Shown here: piece after piece, positions 30,160-42,960 of the stretch
Numbering within the stretch: the first letter of the stretch is position 1
Layout of the letters: each line of letters opens with the position of its first letter
Assembly: GCA_036925085.1 (NCBI GenBank)
Contig: JAUPFP010000039.1
Location: 683,501-747,500, forward strand
DNA: 64,000 bases
Direction: 5' to 3'
Origin: Brachycybe producta
Taxonomy: Eukaryota > Arthropoda > Diplopoda > Playtdesmida > Andrognathidae
Notes under the pieces: generated by a model
Seen by the model: the letters and a program-made list of their open reading frames with translations, nothing else
The model's database searches: none
Told to the model about the DNA's origin: nothing
Made by a program: the position numbers and the translations under genes

Positions 30160-30535
30160 TATATGAGAAGGAAAAAAAACCATCAATAGAAAGTTTCAAA
30201 TAATTATTCAATAAAAAAAAATCAGAAGAAAAAGTTCTCAACAACTTTGTAATTTCTCTTTTAAACAGGTGTAAATTGACGTTTCAAACTGAATGATTGA
30301 AATAATTCTCACACAATTAAATCCATCAACTATTTAATTAACGTAAAATTACTATTCTTTTGTAAAAAATATATATGAAAAGTGTCACCCCAGTTTCCAA
30401 TGTACGAAAAATGAAAAGTAAAGTAAGGTAATACTGTCTGTTGTACTAATTAAAAATTAGAAAGGCAACTTTCGTATTGAATTTCAGCCGCCAACCTTTC
30501 ATTAAAAACAGAAATTCCTCTTTCATTTTTCTCTC

Positions 30536-31357
30536 CTAGCGTTTGCTTTTAACTCTGATGGTTAATTTCTTCCAAAAACTAGACTTCGTATTTTCCTGAT
30601 GGACATTCGAAGAATCTCCTCCTCCTCCTCCTCCTTTAGCACCATTTTTGATGGCATTATTTTTCAAACCATTTTTCTTTTCGTAATTCTTCGGCCACTG
30701 AGACTGTAATACGTCCAGATCTCCGATCGGACTACAATGACCCGAATCACCATCTCCACCACCAATACCAATACCATTACCATAACCACCACCATCGCCG
30801 CCGTCGCCGACGACGTCATCGTTATCTCGAACCTCTTTCAAGAGATCCAAAAAGTTCGATTCGGACTTCGCAACGTTCGATTGCGTCAAAGTCATATTAT
30901 ACGAATGTTTCGTATTTCCGTTGTTCTTCTCGTTTTTCATACAAGACGAATCACCTCCTCCTCCTCCTCCCGATTTGTTGTCACCATTCTGTTTCTCCGA
31001 CTTCAAATTACTTTCGGAATCGACAAATGCTTGAGTTAAATGTCGACTCAGTTGCTTCCTTATGGTTTTCTTCATAGATAAGTGACGTTCGATGTGTTTC
31101 AGGTCCTTTTCGGTTAGAGTTCGGCCATAGTTACCGTACTGTTGATCGTTACGGTTCTGAATGCAACCTCTCTGCTTTAGACGACCGTCGTAATCGTAAT
31201 GCTCTTCGTCACTGTGATCCTCGCTCGAAGGTGGATGCTTACGAACGTCACTCGTCATCCATAATCTTTTGTCGATTTCTAGCCGATTTTCGTTAGATGG
31301 TATCTGAAATATGTTACGAACATGTGGAATGTAACGTTCCGGTTGTCGGCTGGCCAT
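30536..31357 (-). CDS. Uncharacterised Gly/Asn/Ser-rich protein (long exon, stop included)
   Basis: A 273-aa frame runs from ATG at 31357 to TAG at 30536. A splice acceptor (TGCAG, exon edge at 31375) sits 18 bases upstream of the ATG, so this is probably the last exon, with an untranslated or coding exon further right. The N-terminus (MASRQPERYIPHVRNIF) and a basic helical block at about residues 85-110 (KDLKHIERHLSMKKTIRKQL, then SRHLTQAF) look conserved. The middle is low complexity: poly-Gly runs, GDGGDGGGYGNGIGIGGG and acidic stretches. The C-terminus is basic (SSFWKKLTIRVKSKR). No enzyme motif, signal peptide or membrane segment is visible. The codon-like GC content is clearly above the flanks. 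I do not recognise the family; a cytoplasmic or adaptor-type protein is only a guess. Confidence 0.7.
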   Translation of the reverse strand: MASRQPERYIPHVRNIFQIPSNENRLEIDKRLWMTSDVRKHPPSSEDHSDEEHYDYDGRLKQRGCIQNRNDQQYGNYGRTLTEKDLKHIERHLSMKKTIRKQLSRHLTQAFVDSESNLKSEKQNGDNKSGGGGGGDSSCMKNEKNNGNTKHSYNMTLTQSNVAKSESNFLDLLKEVRDNDDVVGDGGDGGGYGNGIGIGGGDGDSGHCSPIGDLDVLQSQWPKNYEKKNGLKNNAIKNGAKGGGGGGDSSNVHQENTKSSFWKKLTIRVKSKR

Positions 31358-31552
31358 TTTTACTTTAAATGTCACCTGCACAGATCAATAAGAAAAATTC
31401 CAATTAATGAATTTTCGAACTCTTAAAAGGGCATTTTCACGGTATCTTTCAAAATGTTTCTTTTAAAATATATAACATGCAAAAATCCACTGAAATTTAT
31501 TTCAAATTGAACTTGAACTCTTGTCATTTTGTTTTTCAGGAGCAAAGTTAAG

Positions 31553-31681
31553 AGAAACTAGAAAGTGTTTTTAGAAATTAGAAAGGTTACTGAATCACGT
31601 CAATAGTATATTCATGTTGATATATTTTAAAATAAACTTTTTTTTATATAGAACAGTTAAGACATAAAATGTCTATTTTTT

Positions 31682-31753
<72 letters not shown>

Positions 31754-32058
31754 TATAATTGTGTGATTGGGCTACGTTTCTAGTTTCTAAAACACTTTCA
31801 AGCCTCTCTTAATTTCGCTTCTGAAAAACAAAAGTATCAAGAATTCGAGTGGTGTTTACACTTTGAAACAAATTTCAGTGGATTTTCTCATGCTGTATAT
31901 AATTTAAAATAAAACTTTTTATGGGAGTTTGAGAACATTAACAAATTCTAAGCAAGTTTTTAAAATTTTTGACCACAAAACGTGTATTTTGAAAGATAAC
32001 ATGAAAACATCTTTAAGTGATTGAGCTACCTCTTTCTAGTATTTAAAACACTTTCAAA
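31553..32058. mobile_element. Two foldback MITEs, one with a (TA)n loop
   Basis: Units at about 31553-31800 and 31890-32058. The first has a (TA)n tract of about 70 bases (31676-31747) at the position of the hairpin loop. Confidence 0.8.
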
Positions 32059-32534
32059 TTACTCTTAATTATGCTTCTGAAAAACATAAATATGCAGAGT
32101 TCAAGAAACAATTTACACTTTCAAACCAGCTTATCACCTTAAAAATTACAAACTAAGTTTTGCGTAACTTTCATCCTACGTAGAAATTTCCTTTTTATGA
32201 TCCGAGCAAAATAAAAGTAAACAACTTTATGATAAAATAGCCCAATATATTTCATATATATATTGACAACGTGTTTATTTCATCGAGAAAAAAAAAACAC
32301 TATAAACACCTGTGTAACTTCACAATAAAATTAACCTTTTCCATCACTAATCTATTATGAATAATAATATAATAATCATCAAAATCTTTACACCAAGAAA
32401 ACATTGTACAAAATAAACCACCCACTCCCTACATCAATAATGTTCAATAATAAATTCTAAAAGAGAGGCTAGTAAATTTCTAACAACATGTTTGTTGTAC
32501 AAGTGAGTGGGTCATCTAATATTAAATAAAGAAG

Positions 32535-33075
32535 CTCGGATTTTTATGCAAAATATCAAGCAAATGTTTCTCAATTTGTGGCCTAAGTGTCAAATGTGAA
32601 ATAATAATCATCATCATCATTAGAGCAACTGCAATTATGCTTTTTTTTCCTAATCAAAAAAGGCTCTTTAGAGGCTAGATGTCTAGTTATTATCAGTTGT
32701 CAACTAGGAAGTTCTAGCTTCTAATCAAGTGTTTATGATGGAAAAAAACCTTAATTATTAGTTCCTCTAATGAAGATAATTATTTCACAATTAGCACTTG
32801 GGTCATAAATTGAGAAATATTTCATTGATATTCCGATTAAAAATCCGAACTCCAGCAATTATGCTTTTTTTTATATTTATAATCAAAAAGGGCTTACTAG
32901 AGGCTAGATGTCTGGTCACTATCAATTGTCAATTAGAGTTCTCTAGACTCTAACCAGTGGTTTTGAATCATAATTGTTGGTTGATCTAAACTGGGGGATT
33001 GTTACTTCACAATTGGCCCTTGGGCAACAGATTGAGAAACATTGGCTTGATATAATACATAAAAATCCGAGCCTA
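32535..33075. mobile_element. AATCCGAGC-ended MITE, copies 2 and 3, end to end
   Basis: The first unit runs from GCTCGGATTTTTATGCAAAA to about 32850, the second from there to AAAATCCGAGCC near 33075. Both hold GGCTAGATGTCTRGT blocks and mirrored TTTCTCAAT ends. The units share a junction. Confidence 0.75.
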
Positions 33076-33571
33076 ACTAATAAATTTAGTAGAAACAACA
33101 CGAACAAACAAAAATAAAACAATAGAATAGGACACAATCGAATTCTCTCTTAAATAATCTATTACAATCTGAAAAAAAAACTATTTTTTGAGGTCAGCGC
33201 GATTTATTTTCCTTTTTTAAAACTTCGATTAAAAACTAAACATCATCCGTATTATAACACCAAATAAAAAAAATCAACAAATATGACACCAAAATGAGTG
33301 TATTCTTCTAGTATGATATTACCAAAACTAAAAAAGGAAATTGAATAATAATAATAATAATAAAAATAAAACCGGATTATTTGAGGTTAAAAACCATGAC
33401 CAATTTTTCACCTATTTATATATATTTAACAATAATAAAATGATTGTTTATTTGGAATACAAACCATATTGTTTAAGTTACTAATTAGAACAAGACTTGA
33501 ATAAATTCAAAATCCAAAATATTGAAAAATAGCCCTGAAGGATTGAGTAATTTAAAACCAAGTACACACGA

Positions 33572-34344
33572 TCAATTCTGGCTCATCCATCCAACTTGGC
33601 TTTTCGAAGTCAAAATTGACTGTGTATAATATCAGTGACTATCAAAAGGGTTTTTTTTTGCTTTAGGTGACGCAAAACTTTAAATGTTATATTGAATATG
33701 TTAATATAATTTAGTATACAGTAAAATCCGGAAAATCCGAAAGTCCGGATAATCGCAGTATTTTTTAATTTAATTCTCTCCTTCGCTATCGGAAAGTTTA
33801 AAAGTCAAAAACACTGATAAACTAAAAAAAAATAACATTTATATTATGATAAAAACTGGTTCGAATTACTCGAAAGTCCGGATAGTGCCGAGATTCTAGT
33901 GTATTCCAATAATTTTAACTTTATTGGAAAATGCAAAACTTTCCTATTACACCCACATTAAACCAGTAATTTCCAAAAGATATGCCATGGAACAGCTAGT
34001 GTGCCATGATTTTTACCAGATGTGCCGTGCTTTCTCCAGGCAAACAATACTGTTCCATAAGAAAGAAAAAAAAGTTTCTAAATCACTTGTGTATGTGGTG
34101 GATTTTGTTAATTGAATCCAACTTTAATTGTTTTTCCCATCTTAACTGGAACAAGCTCAGCTCAGTCAGAAATTCACTTCAATCTATGGATTGTGTGTGG
34201 TGTAACTGGACAAGCCTTTCAGCGTGAAAACATACGCAATTGTTCAAATCGGAATGTTTTCAATGATGGAAAAAGAAACTATGGTTTGCTCGTGTGTGGC
34301 TAGAACTGGACAAGCCAGAATTGATCGTGTCGTGTGTACACCCT
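33572..34344. mobile_element. MITE with GTACACACGATCAATTCTGG ends and an inserted pogo-like element
   Basis: Left GTACACACGATCAATTCTGG and right CCAGAATTGATCGTG...TGTACACC. Inside, 33720-33902 looks like a second element: left CAGTAAAATCCGGAAAATCC, right CTCGAAAGTCCGGATAGTGC, of pogo/Tigger style. Confidence 0.65.
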
Positions 34345-34692
34345 GCTTAAAAAGTAGACTGACTTCATAATGCCCAAAAATATTTTTAAAAAAAATTAGT
34401 GACGAGAAACACACCGAATACAATTATTAGAGAACCACCTGCACAAAACACAAAAGAAGATTTAAAATTGTATGTTATTTCACGCAATCATTATTACACT
34501 AATTAACTGGACCTAAATTAGAAAATAACAGAATTCAAAAGAAAAATTTTGAATAATCTCCTTTCAAGCTCGACAAAGTTTCAATTGTAATAATTTGAAG
34601 AAGAAACAAATTCAAGTTTCTCTTCGTTTTGCACCTGAAACACAGAATAATCAAAGAGTTCGAGAAGTGTTTACACGTTAAAACTACCTTAA

Positions 34693-35236
34693 GGTGGCTG
34701 AATAGACATTTATTTTGGTTTTGTCTCGCTCTCCGGACGGTGCGATTGCAGTGGCTAATGCTATATGCTCCATAGATGTTTTTGGAATACTTAGACGTAA
34801 AAACGTCAAGCAAACATTTTTTTTAGAAACATTGAGAAAAAATTCATATTGTTTTCAAAAGTAGAATGGTAAAAGTTATTTAATGGCCATTATCTTTAAA
34901 AAAAAAATGTTTATAGTCGTTTGAAATTTAGAGTTTTCACTTGACATTTCATGAAAAACTTAATTTTCGCCTTTTTCAAACTGTCATAAAAAGTTTATTT
35001 TGAAAAATATCATCATCAAAAAAAAAAACTTTTATTATCAATTTATCACCAACTATTCTAGTTTCTAAAACACTTTGGATTTTTTGGACGTTTTTCAGGA
35101 GAAATATTCTCCTGAAAAACGTTTGCTTGAAAACCGCATATGGAGAGGGGAAGAGACCTCCTATAGAACATACTAGCCACAGCAGTGGCGCCATCTAAGA
35201 GGACAAAAAACAAAAATACATACATATTCATCCACC
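34693..35236. mobile_element. TTAA-flanked MITE, copy 3
   Basis: Left GGTGGCTGAATAGACATTTA after TTAA, right ACATATTCATCCACC before TTAA (35237-35240). It includes GTGGCGCCATCTAAGAGG near its right end. Confidence 0.88.
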
Positions 35237-36436
35237 TTAAGAGTTCTCGAAACCGTTTTCACTTAGTGAAGTGAACTTTATTAACATAATTTATCATATT
35301 ATTCAAAATTATATTTTGTTTTTTGTCACTTGTCTACTTTTACTGAACTCAAATAAGTTTTGGTCTGATACATTTATAAATAAAAGACAACTTAATTAAC
35401 ATTAAAATATTAGGTTAACTTTATTCACTTGGTTAGTTTTTTTCTTCAAAATCATTTTTATATGACTGAGTGAGGGGCAGGAGGACAGAAGAAATAATAA
35501 TAATAATAATAATCGTATTTCCACATACAGCATACACACATACACGGCATCAACCCTTTAATATAGTGGCGTGCCCATGGAAGCATTTACCCATAGCCTT
35601 AAAAAAATACAAACACAATACATTTTTCAATTCATTCTGAACATCAATTTCCTTTCTAAACATGTTTCTTTTATATATTTTTTTTTGTTCTTCTTTTTCT
35701 TAAAAAATCTTACTCGTTTTTACATCACGCTAACATCATCATCATCATCATCACACAGCAACAAATCTGAGAGAAAACAACCCAAAAAAAATTCATTTTC
35801 ATTCAATTTTATCATTGATTTAAGAAGAAAACAACTTCCAAAGCGACATTCTTTGGTGGTGGCATTGCGTGTAAAACAATGTGTAAAGAAATACTTTAAA
35901 AAAAAAACTATTATATATTTATGACTTCAATCATATAAACTATCTTATAAAAATAATCATAAGACATTTTTTTTTGCAATAATCTCTTTCATATAATCAA
36001 CAAGTCGTGAGAAATTTGTATCAAAATCTTCACGAAAAAAAAAGTCCAATAACCTTTTCTCAAATCGTTATTCTTCTTAAAAGTTCTCAAACTAAAATTA
36101 AAACTTTCTTTCAATTTCTTTAGAAAACCCTGTTTTAAACACACTTGTGACCTATATCATTGAATGAAAATAATTCATATTCAAACTTTGAATATTGCAA
36201 TGTAACAACAACAAAAAAAGTTCCAAATTGCAATATATCTTAAATAGATGTATTGTAATATGGAATAAACAACTTCCAGGTGATGTTTTTAGTTCTCTGG
36301 AGACTCGTTTTCACGATGATAGTTTTCGCGATAGTTGCTGTCATGACAGCAACTATCACAAAAAATATCATCGTGCAGACCACGTGATAGCCGCTATCGC
36401 ACTTCCGCGATCTCACACTATCTCTTTTGACTAGAT

Positions 36437-36706
36437 CAGTAATTCCCAACCAGGGTTCTGAGAGAATTTGCAAAAAAAAAAAGCTTGCGAAAAATAGTAA
36501 ATAGAAATAAGCAATAAATACTCTTATAATATTTTATTCAAAATTATGAGTTAATTATTATTCATTAACACTACTGCTTTACATGCCTATTTTGTAATTT
36601 AAACCTGTCGAACCTAATATGTGTCAGCCAGGTTGGAGAGGTTTCCCGAGATTTTACCAAATATTTCAAGGGTTCCTCTTCAAACAAAAAAGTTTGGGAA
36701 TCGATG
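36437..36706. mobile_element. hAT MITE 1 at the GACTAGAT target
   Basis: Left CAGTAATTCCCAACCAGGG, right GTTTGGGAATCGATG. Flanked by GACTAGAT at 36429-36436 and 36707-36714, identical 8-bp duplications. Confidence 0.88.
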
Positions 36707-36714
36707 GACTAGAT

Positions 36715-37058
36715 CAGTGTTTCCCAATTTTATTTGACTACGGAACCATTTTATAATCTTTAAAATATTACAGAACCTCAATAGTATTTTTACAAAATAC
36801 CGTAGACGGAATATGAGAAAAATGTCAGAAAAAGTAGATATGGATAAAAAATAATAGACACGTAATCATAATAAAAATGGTAATTTATGGCATTTTAGAT
36901 TCACTTTTAATTAATAATACTAAACCACATGTCTCATTTAATTTTTGAGTTGTGTTGGAATTATGTCTAAAGATGGACATGTTGCGACTACTTGAATTTC
37001 CTTATTTTTCCCTTCACGGAACCCGAAGGTTCCGCCGAACTTCATTTGGGAAACACTA
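36715..37058. mobile_element. hAT MITE 2 at the same target
   Basis: Left CAGTGTTTCCCAATTTTAT, right TTCATTTGGGAAACACTA. Flanked by GACTAGAT (shared with MITE 1) and GATTAGAT (37059-37066), 7 of 8 matching. Confidence 0.85.
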
Positions 37059-37080
37059 GATTAGATAGTTGATAGTACTG

Positions 37081-39036
37081 TTAAGCAGTGAACCTTTAGG
37101 TTTAATAATTATTATTATTATTATATAAAAAGACAATTACTATTTCAATTGTCATTATTCCAAATTACAGAGTAGTTTCTAACATAAGAGGGGTATGATA
37201 AAGTTATGCTTAAAATTTCGTAATCGAGATTTGATTTTTAGTTACATCAAATTTAAAGTCCTTCCAAAAATGCTATCGTGACATTTAGTCGAGATAATTT
37301 ATCATATTCTTGCTAATCTCACGTAAATCAAAATCATGAATACAATAAAAAAATATTCAAAATAATCATAATGATAATTCCTAAATGGTGATAAATCAAA
37401 ACATTAATAAATAAAGAGATAAAGCAAAAATGACAAGTTCACTTTAAGCCTCGTTTTTCCTGGTACGCGGTAATTCAGAAAGTTCAACTGCATGGATATT
37501 TAGTAAAACAAAACGGAAGTGACAAATTCATTTTAAACTGAGAAAAAGGCAAAAATAATCGCCAAAAAAAGTAAGCTCAAAGTTGATTAATGTCAACTTT
37601 TCAACTAGTTGAATTTGTTTTCAACTTGTCAGGTGATATTGGTCGCCATCGTTAGATTTCTCTTTGGTTCGCGTGCATTTCCATCAATTATTCATCATTT
37701 CAGGAATTGTAATGCATTTTAATTAGTTGTTGGTTATATTTAACTATAACTTTACCTAGAAATAACATTTCAATGATGAGAAATGGCAATTTATGGTTTA
37801 AATAAAGTGGTAGGGCAATAAGGGTTTTCTCACTTCAATTGACCTAACATAATAAAGCAAACTATTATGGTGAATAGGTGGGCCACGTTTAGTTGTTAAT
37901 ATTGAATAGCTTTTCTCCTAATAGTGACATTATGTTGTCCAACTAATAATCGTAATGAATTAGCTAATTTCACTTAGTGAACTCTCATTTTTGTAAATCT
38001 AAAATTTTCATAGTTTAATAATTTTCGTCCAGTAGAAACAGGGACTAAAAAGGAAATGTCTGTTTGTCTTTTCGTTTTGACTTTGCAAAATTACTTTATA
38101 AATTCATATTCAAGCTAGGTTAACAACTAGGCTACAAGTACAGAAAAATAAAAAAGTCCTTGTAAAACTATTTACAAAATAAGTCTCGAGTTTCTAATCG
38201 AAAATTTGGTCAATTTTTTTTTCTCCATCAAATTATCTGATCGAAGTTAATCGATGTATGTTAAGTGTTGATGACTAAACCATAAAATACGATCCGTCGT
38301 CTTTTTGCACAAAAACAAGTTCTAATAAAGCTCCGGAATTTTGGTTCTGTGTGTAAATCGGGCATTAGGTGTGCTGTTCCTGTGAATAAATCCAGGTTCA
38401 CAATGATTTAAAATGTTAATTTACGATTAAACTGTTAAATGGAACACATTTTAAGAGAAGATCTACACTTGAAGGAGTCTTTTGTTGAAGCACTATCGGT
38501 CATTGAATTTTTTAATGCAAAGATCCGCCCAATAAAAGTACAAAAAAAAAGTTGGACTAAAAAAAAAGCAAACTGTGGTAAACCCACATAATTGTCATTC
38601 AATAAAAAAAAATCAACCCTCTTCATTTCTAGTCTGTGGGTTAATCGGTGTTTTGTTTTTCAAGGAGAAAAATCATCTACCAAAAGTTAAAATTTAAAAA
38701 AACCAACGATTTTTCTATTAAGGTTATGGTTCTGAATGCTTCGAATGAGTTTGTAAAAAAAAACGCCCTGACAGAAAAGGAGTATTAATTAGAATCGTTT
38801 AAATGGGGGAGGGCCACAGTCAATGTATTTTTTTTTACTATATTATTATTAAAAGCAGTTTATCGACCTCTATTTTAAATAAACTAATAATAGAAAAAAA
38901 GGTTTTTTCAAATCGAATAAATTATTTGAAAATTGTTAAAATATAGCAGAATTTTTTTAATTGAATTTTTAATAAGAAAAATATAGAAATTAAGTAGTTT
39001 AATTAGAAACCCATATGTCAACTAATAGAAGAAAAC
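37081..39036. other. Intergenic, no gene seen
   Basis: AT-rich with short poly-A and poly-T tracts; no exon-like segment or clear element ends. Confidence 0.5.
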
Positions 39037-39380
39037 GACTGGCGCTGAAAACGCCAAACTGAAAAAGTGCCAATTGGAATAGGCGACAAACTGAACAAAC
39101 GTCAAACTGAATAACCACCAATGCCTCATACCGCCTGAAACTGCCAAAAAATAGTAAAGCTGTAATTGTAGACTTGTTATAAAGGTGTGGCGCATAAGTG
39201 GCGCCAAAAGAAATGAATAAGTGCTAAACTAATAATACGCCAAACTTGGTGTTTCAGTTTGGCGTTTGTTCAATTTGACGCTTATTCAGCCTTGTCCTCA
39301 TGCCGTTTTGACGCTTATTCAGCTTGGCGTTTGTTCAATTTGTCGCTTATTCAGTTCGGCGTTTGCTCAATTTAGCGATT
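39037..39380. repeat. Foldback of GGCGTTTGTTCAATTTGGCG words, copy 1
   Basis: The left arm has CCAAACTGAA/AACAAACG words and the right arm their complements (TTTGGCGTTTGTTCAATTTG, CGCTTATTCAG), each repeated several times at about 20-base steps. A tandem array folded on itself. Confidence 0.75.
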
Positions 39381-39756
39381 TTTTGTCTATTTATTTTCTA
39401 ACCTGAATTTTTAATTAGTGAGTGAATGTATTATTTAAAATTATAATTTTAAAATAATAAATTTTGCAGTTAAAACATTTTACAAAATTAATATTGTTCA
39501 TGTTTGACTAGTTTTATTATTACAAATCTCATTATTTCAATTATAATTTAAACACAAAGCAAATTTAAACAATGACTGAGAGTTGGTTTTATATTATTAT
39601 ATAAAAAGAAATATGGTTTTGTTCTTTGTTATTGATTTATAATAAATGAAATCAATCAATCAATTCAATTCTCAGTACACATGAAATCCTTAGGATCTTT
39701 TAAGATATATTTTATGAATAAACAGATTTTCGAACTCTGGTCTGGTTCTGCATTTC

Positions 39757-39809
39757 ATCCGTTCTAGTTTCTAACACAATCTGAAATTGTGTTAGAAACT
39801 AGAACGGAT
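39757..39809. repeat. Perfect 23-bp inverted repeat
   Basis: ATCCGTTCTAGTTTCTAACA... and its exact complement, spacer TCTGAAA. It is the tip of a foldback MITE end duplicated in inverted orientation. Confidence 0.85.
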
Positions 39810-40184
39810 ATCTGAATTACTTAATACCATTTTCATATCGATATCGTTCAAACTAAAACTAAACAGTTTACTTTTAAACAATTAGTTGACAAATTAGACA
39901 ATTAGTCTACTGAATTTTTAGTCGACTAAAAAAAGTTTTAGTTGCACGGCTCGACTCCTAACTTTTTTTTTTGGTTACAAAGGCCTCAAAATATTGGTTC
40001 AACGCTTTTTTGTTTTGTTTTCGTTCGATTGCCTTTTGTAGTAATTAGACTAGTTCATCATCAATTATTAGACTTTATATTTAACAACATAACTCATCAA
40101 TTTAAGGGGAATAAATTAGGCTATTTACTTAAACCAAAAAGGCTGGTTAGAGGCTAGAGTTCCCTCTCTCTCTGTGGTGGTTAA

Positions 40185-40568
40185 GGTGGTTTTTTAAAGT
40201 GTAAACGCCTCTGGAAAACTTAATTATTATTCTGTCTTTCAAGTGCAAAATGAAGAGAAACTTGAATGTGTTTTTATAAACTAGAAGGGTAGATCAATCA
40301 CTTAAAGGGTACTTTCATGTTGATATATTTCAAAATAAGCTTTTTATGTCAGTTTTAAAATAATCCAGCTTTAAGCAGACGACATTTTTTTTTAATTTTT
40401 TGTCTATAAAAAGTTCATTTTGAAAGAAATCAAACATGAAAATAATATCTTTAAGTGATTGAGCTACCCTTCTAGTTTGTAAAACACATTTTAATTTCCT
40501 TCATTTTTGTCACTTCTGAAAGAAAAAATAATCAGATTTCGGTGTGATCAGCTTTTAAATAAACCATC
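40185..40568. mobile_element. Full-length foldback MITE with TTAA flanks
   Basis: TTAA at 40181-40184 and 40569-40572. Left GGTGGTTTTTTAAAGTGTAA and right CTTTTAAATAAACCATC mirror each other; the inner arms are the AAACTAGAAGGGTAGATCAA / complement pair. It shows the complete family extent and its relation to the TTAAGGTGG MITEs. Confidence 0.85.
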
Positions 40569-41682
40569 TTAACAAGAAGTTCTCCTCGATTTTAGCCTCT
40601 AAACAGAAGAAAAAAATCCTAATTTTTTTTTTTGCTCCACATTTTGATTTATGTTTACATATATGGATTCTATTATTCTAATATGTATTTGTTGTTTAAA
40701 TGCACTGACAATGAAATCAATTGCATAATTTAGCCAGAATAACAATGCTCGGAAGTACATTTTATACTTTGCACAAATCAAAATGGCAGATTGTTGTTGT
40801 TGTTAACTTGTTGTTGTATTTTTTTCCATTTTTTATATTCAGGTAATGTTGTTACATTGGATTAATAAGAAGGAAATAAAAAGGGCGGAGGTGGAATGAG
40901 AAAATTATTTAATATGAACCACCACCCCCTTTAACATTTATAAGCTCAACCTATATAATAAAAAGCCTTATGGAACAATAAGATTGTTATTCACCTTTGC
41001 CCTCAAATTAAAAATTGAAAAATTAACAAAAAAAATTATAATATACTGTACCTATTTATTGTAATATATGGCTTTATGTTTATGAAGAATATTTCGTGCA
41101 ACTTCTTTTCTTTAAAAAAAAACAATGTTGTTATATCTAGAAACATAATTTTAGCTTTATTTAAGTGTCCATTAAACACGCAAACTTAAGTATTGTTTTC
41201 ATAGTTTTAGTGTGTTTGATAATGGCACAATGACACAGTGTATTTGTCGTGTCAATTGAGTTTTACTGGTCTAATTTAACTTGTAAATTTGAAAATAGAT
41301 CATAAGTTCAGAGGTTATATTCGGAGTTTTCTGACAGCAAATTTGAAATAACTCCTTTTTTTAAACAAAAAAAAACAGACTAACGTTGCTTAAAATAAAG
41401 CTAAACTTAAAGCATTTTATGTTTAGCTTTGTTTAAGTTTCACTTTTACTTAAGTTGACTTTAGTCGTCTAAACTAAAAACTACCTTTTAGTTTGAAGTA
41501 TTACAATTACAATTAGTACTCTGCTAGCAGCCAAATAGGCCTATGGCAGAGGGATGTTAGTATTAAAAAGAAATGTTCAGCAATTAGTGAATGAGAAGTT
41601 AATTGCGTTGACTAATTCGAGTATTTACTCATTTTAGTTTACTATAAAATTTTAGTTGCTCGCCTCTTAATTCGGGGCGACT

Positions 41683-41915
41683 GAATAAGCGCCAAATTGA
41701 ACAAACGCCAAACTGAATAAGCGCCAAATGGAACAAACGCCAAACTGAATAACCGCCAATTTTTTGGCTTTTATTCAGTTTGGCGTTTCTTCCATTTGGC
41801 GCTTATTCAGTTTGGCGTTTGTTCCATTTGGCGTTAGTTCAGATTGGCGTTTGTTCAATTTGGCACTTATTCAATATGGCGCTTGTTCAATTTGGCGCTT
41901 GATCAGCGCCACCCT
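41683..41915. repeat. Foldback of GGCGTTTGTTCAATTTGGCG words, copy 2
   Basis: Same unit as 39037-39380: AATAAGCGCCAAATTGAACA on the left, TTTGGCGCTTATTCAGTTTG on the right, six or so units per side. Confidence 0.8.
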
Positions 41916-42634
41916 TAATTCAGATAGAAAGAGACAAAATTAACCCGTTTTCAATTCATTTTTTGTCAAACAAAAAAAAAATTTCTCATGAAATACTGTA
42001 ATATATTAGGATTATGAGGCATTTGTTTATAATTATTAAAATTGTGGAAATTTTCTTTTTGTACATCAAAAAAAACCGTTTTCATTTTTTTCTGATTTCA
42101 TAAAATGTGTGACTGTGAGAAATTTTCGTAAAAAAAAATCATAAAATACAGCAAGTCATTTTTAGTCAAAAAAAAATCCTTTTTTTTTTGTTATTATCTA
42201 AAAACATTTTCACTTTTTAAAAAGTTAAGATATTTTAGAATGAATAGAAAACGTTGTAAGCCACAATTTCTCAATGACTAAACTAATTTCAAGTTACTTT
42301 TTTTCTTTCTCACAGTATTTTTTTCAAATATGGACAATTAGGACAGAAAAATAAGAAGAAAAAGGGCTTTGAAAAAAGAAAAGAATCTCACGATATATTT
42401 TTTCCCTTTTTAAATTGTCACTTCTTTGAAATTGCGACATGATTTTTTTTTTTTTTAAAAAAAGGGAACTCAATTATCGAATTGTTAAAATTAAGATTAA
42501 AAAACGATTAATAATGTTCAAATAATAATCAATATCTAAATATTAACTACATTTACTTAAGTAGCTGGTTTTCAAGTGTAAATCCCCCCTCAAACTGTAG
42601 TTATTATACCTTTCAGAAGAGCAAAATTAAGAAT

Positions 42635-42960
42635 AACTTGATAAGTGCTTTAGAAACTAGAAGGGTAGCTCAATCAGTTTCTCGAATTCTGATTATTTTG
42701 TTTTCAAAAGGTGCAAAATGGAGATAAGTTTGAAAGTGTTTTAGAAAGTGGAAGGGTAGCTCAATTAGTTAAGGTATTTTCACATTCATATCTTTCAAAA
42801 TAAACTTTTTATAATAGTTTTATAATGACAAAAGTTTAAGCAGATGATACTTATTAATTTTTTACTATAAAAAGTTTATTTTGAAAGATATCAAACATGA
42901 AAATATTAAATAACTCAGCTAATATTTATAGTTTCTAACACAATCTCAATTTCTCCTTGA
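42635..42960. mobile_element. Foldback MITEs (half copy plus full copy)
   Basis: A left-half fragment at about 42635-42680 (TTTAGAAACTAGAAGGGTAG) is followed by a complete unit at 42735-42960. Confidence 0.7.

Larger units (their letters stand above)
36296..37080. mobile_element. CTATCGTGATAG foldback MITE, split by two hAT MITEs
   Basis: The left part ends CTATCTCTTTTGACTAGAT and the right part resumes AGTTGATAGTACTG; joined, they match the strand opposite to 3077-3125. The insertions occupy 36437-37058. Confidence 0.75.

Noticed and set aside
30737-31039. Plus-strand frame of Thr/Ile runs
   Set aside because: Antisense to the Gly-rich exon at 30536-31357 and made of codon-repeat shadows.
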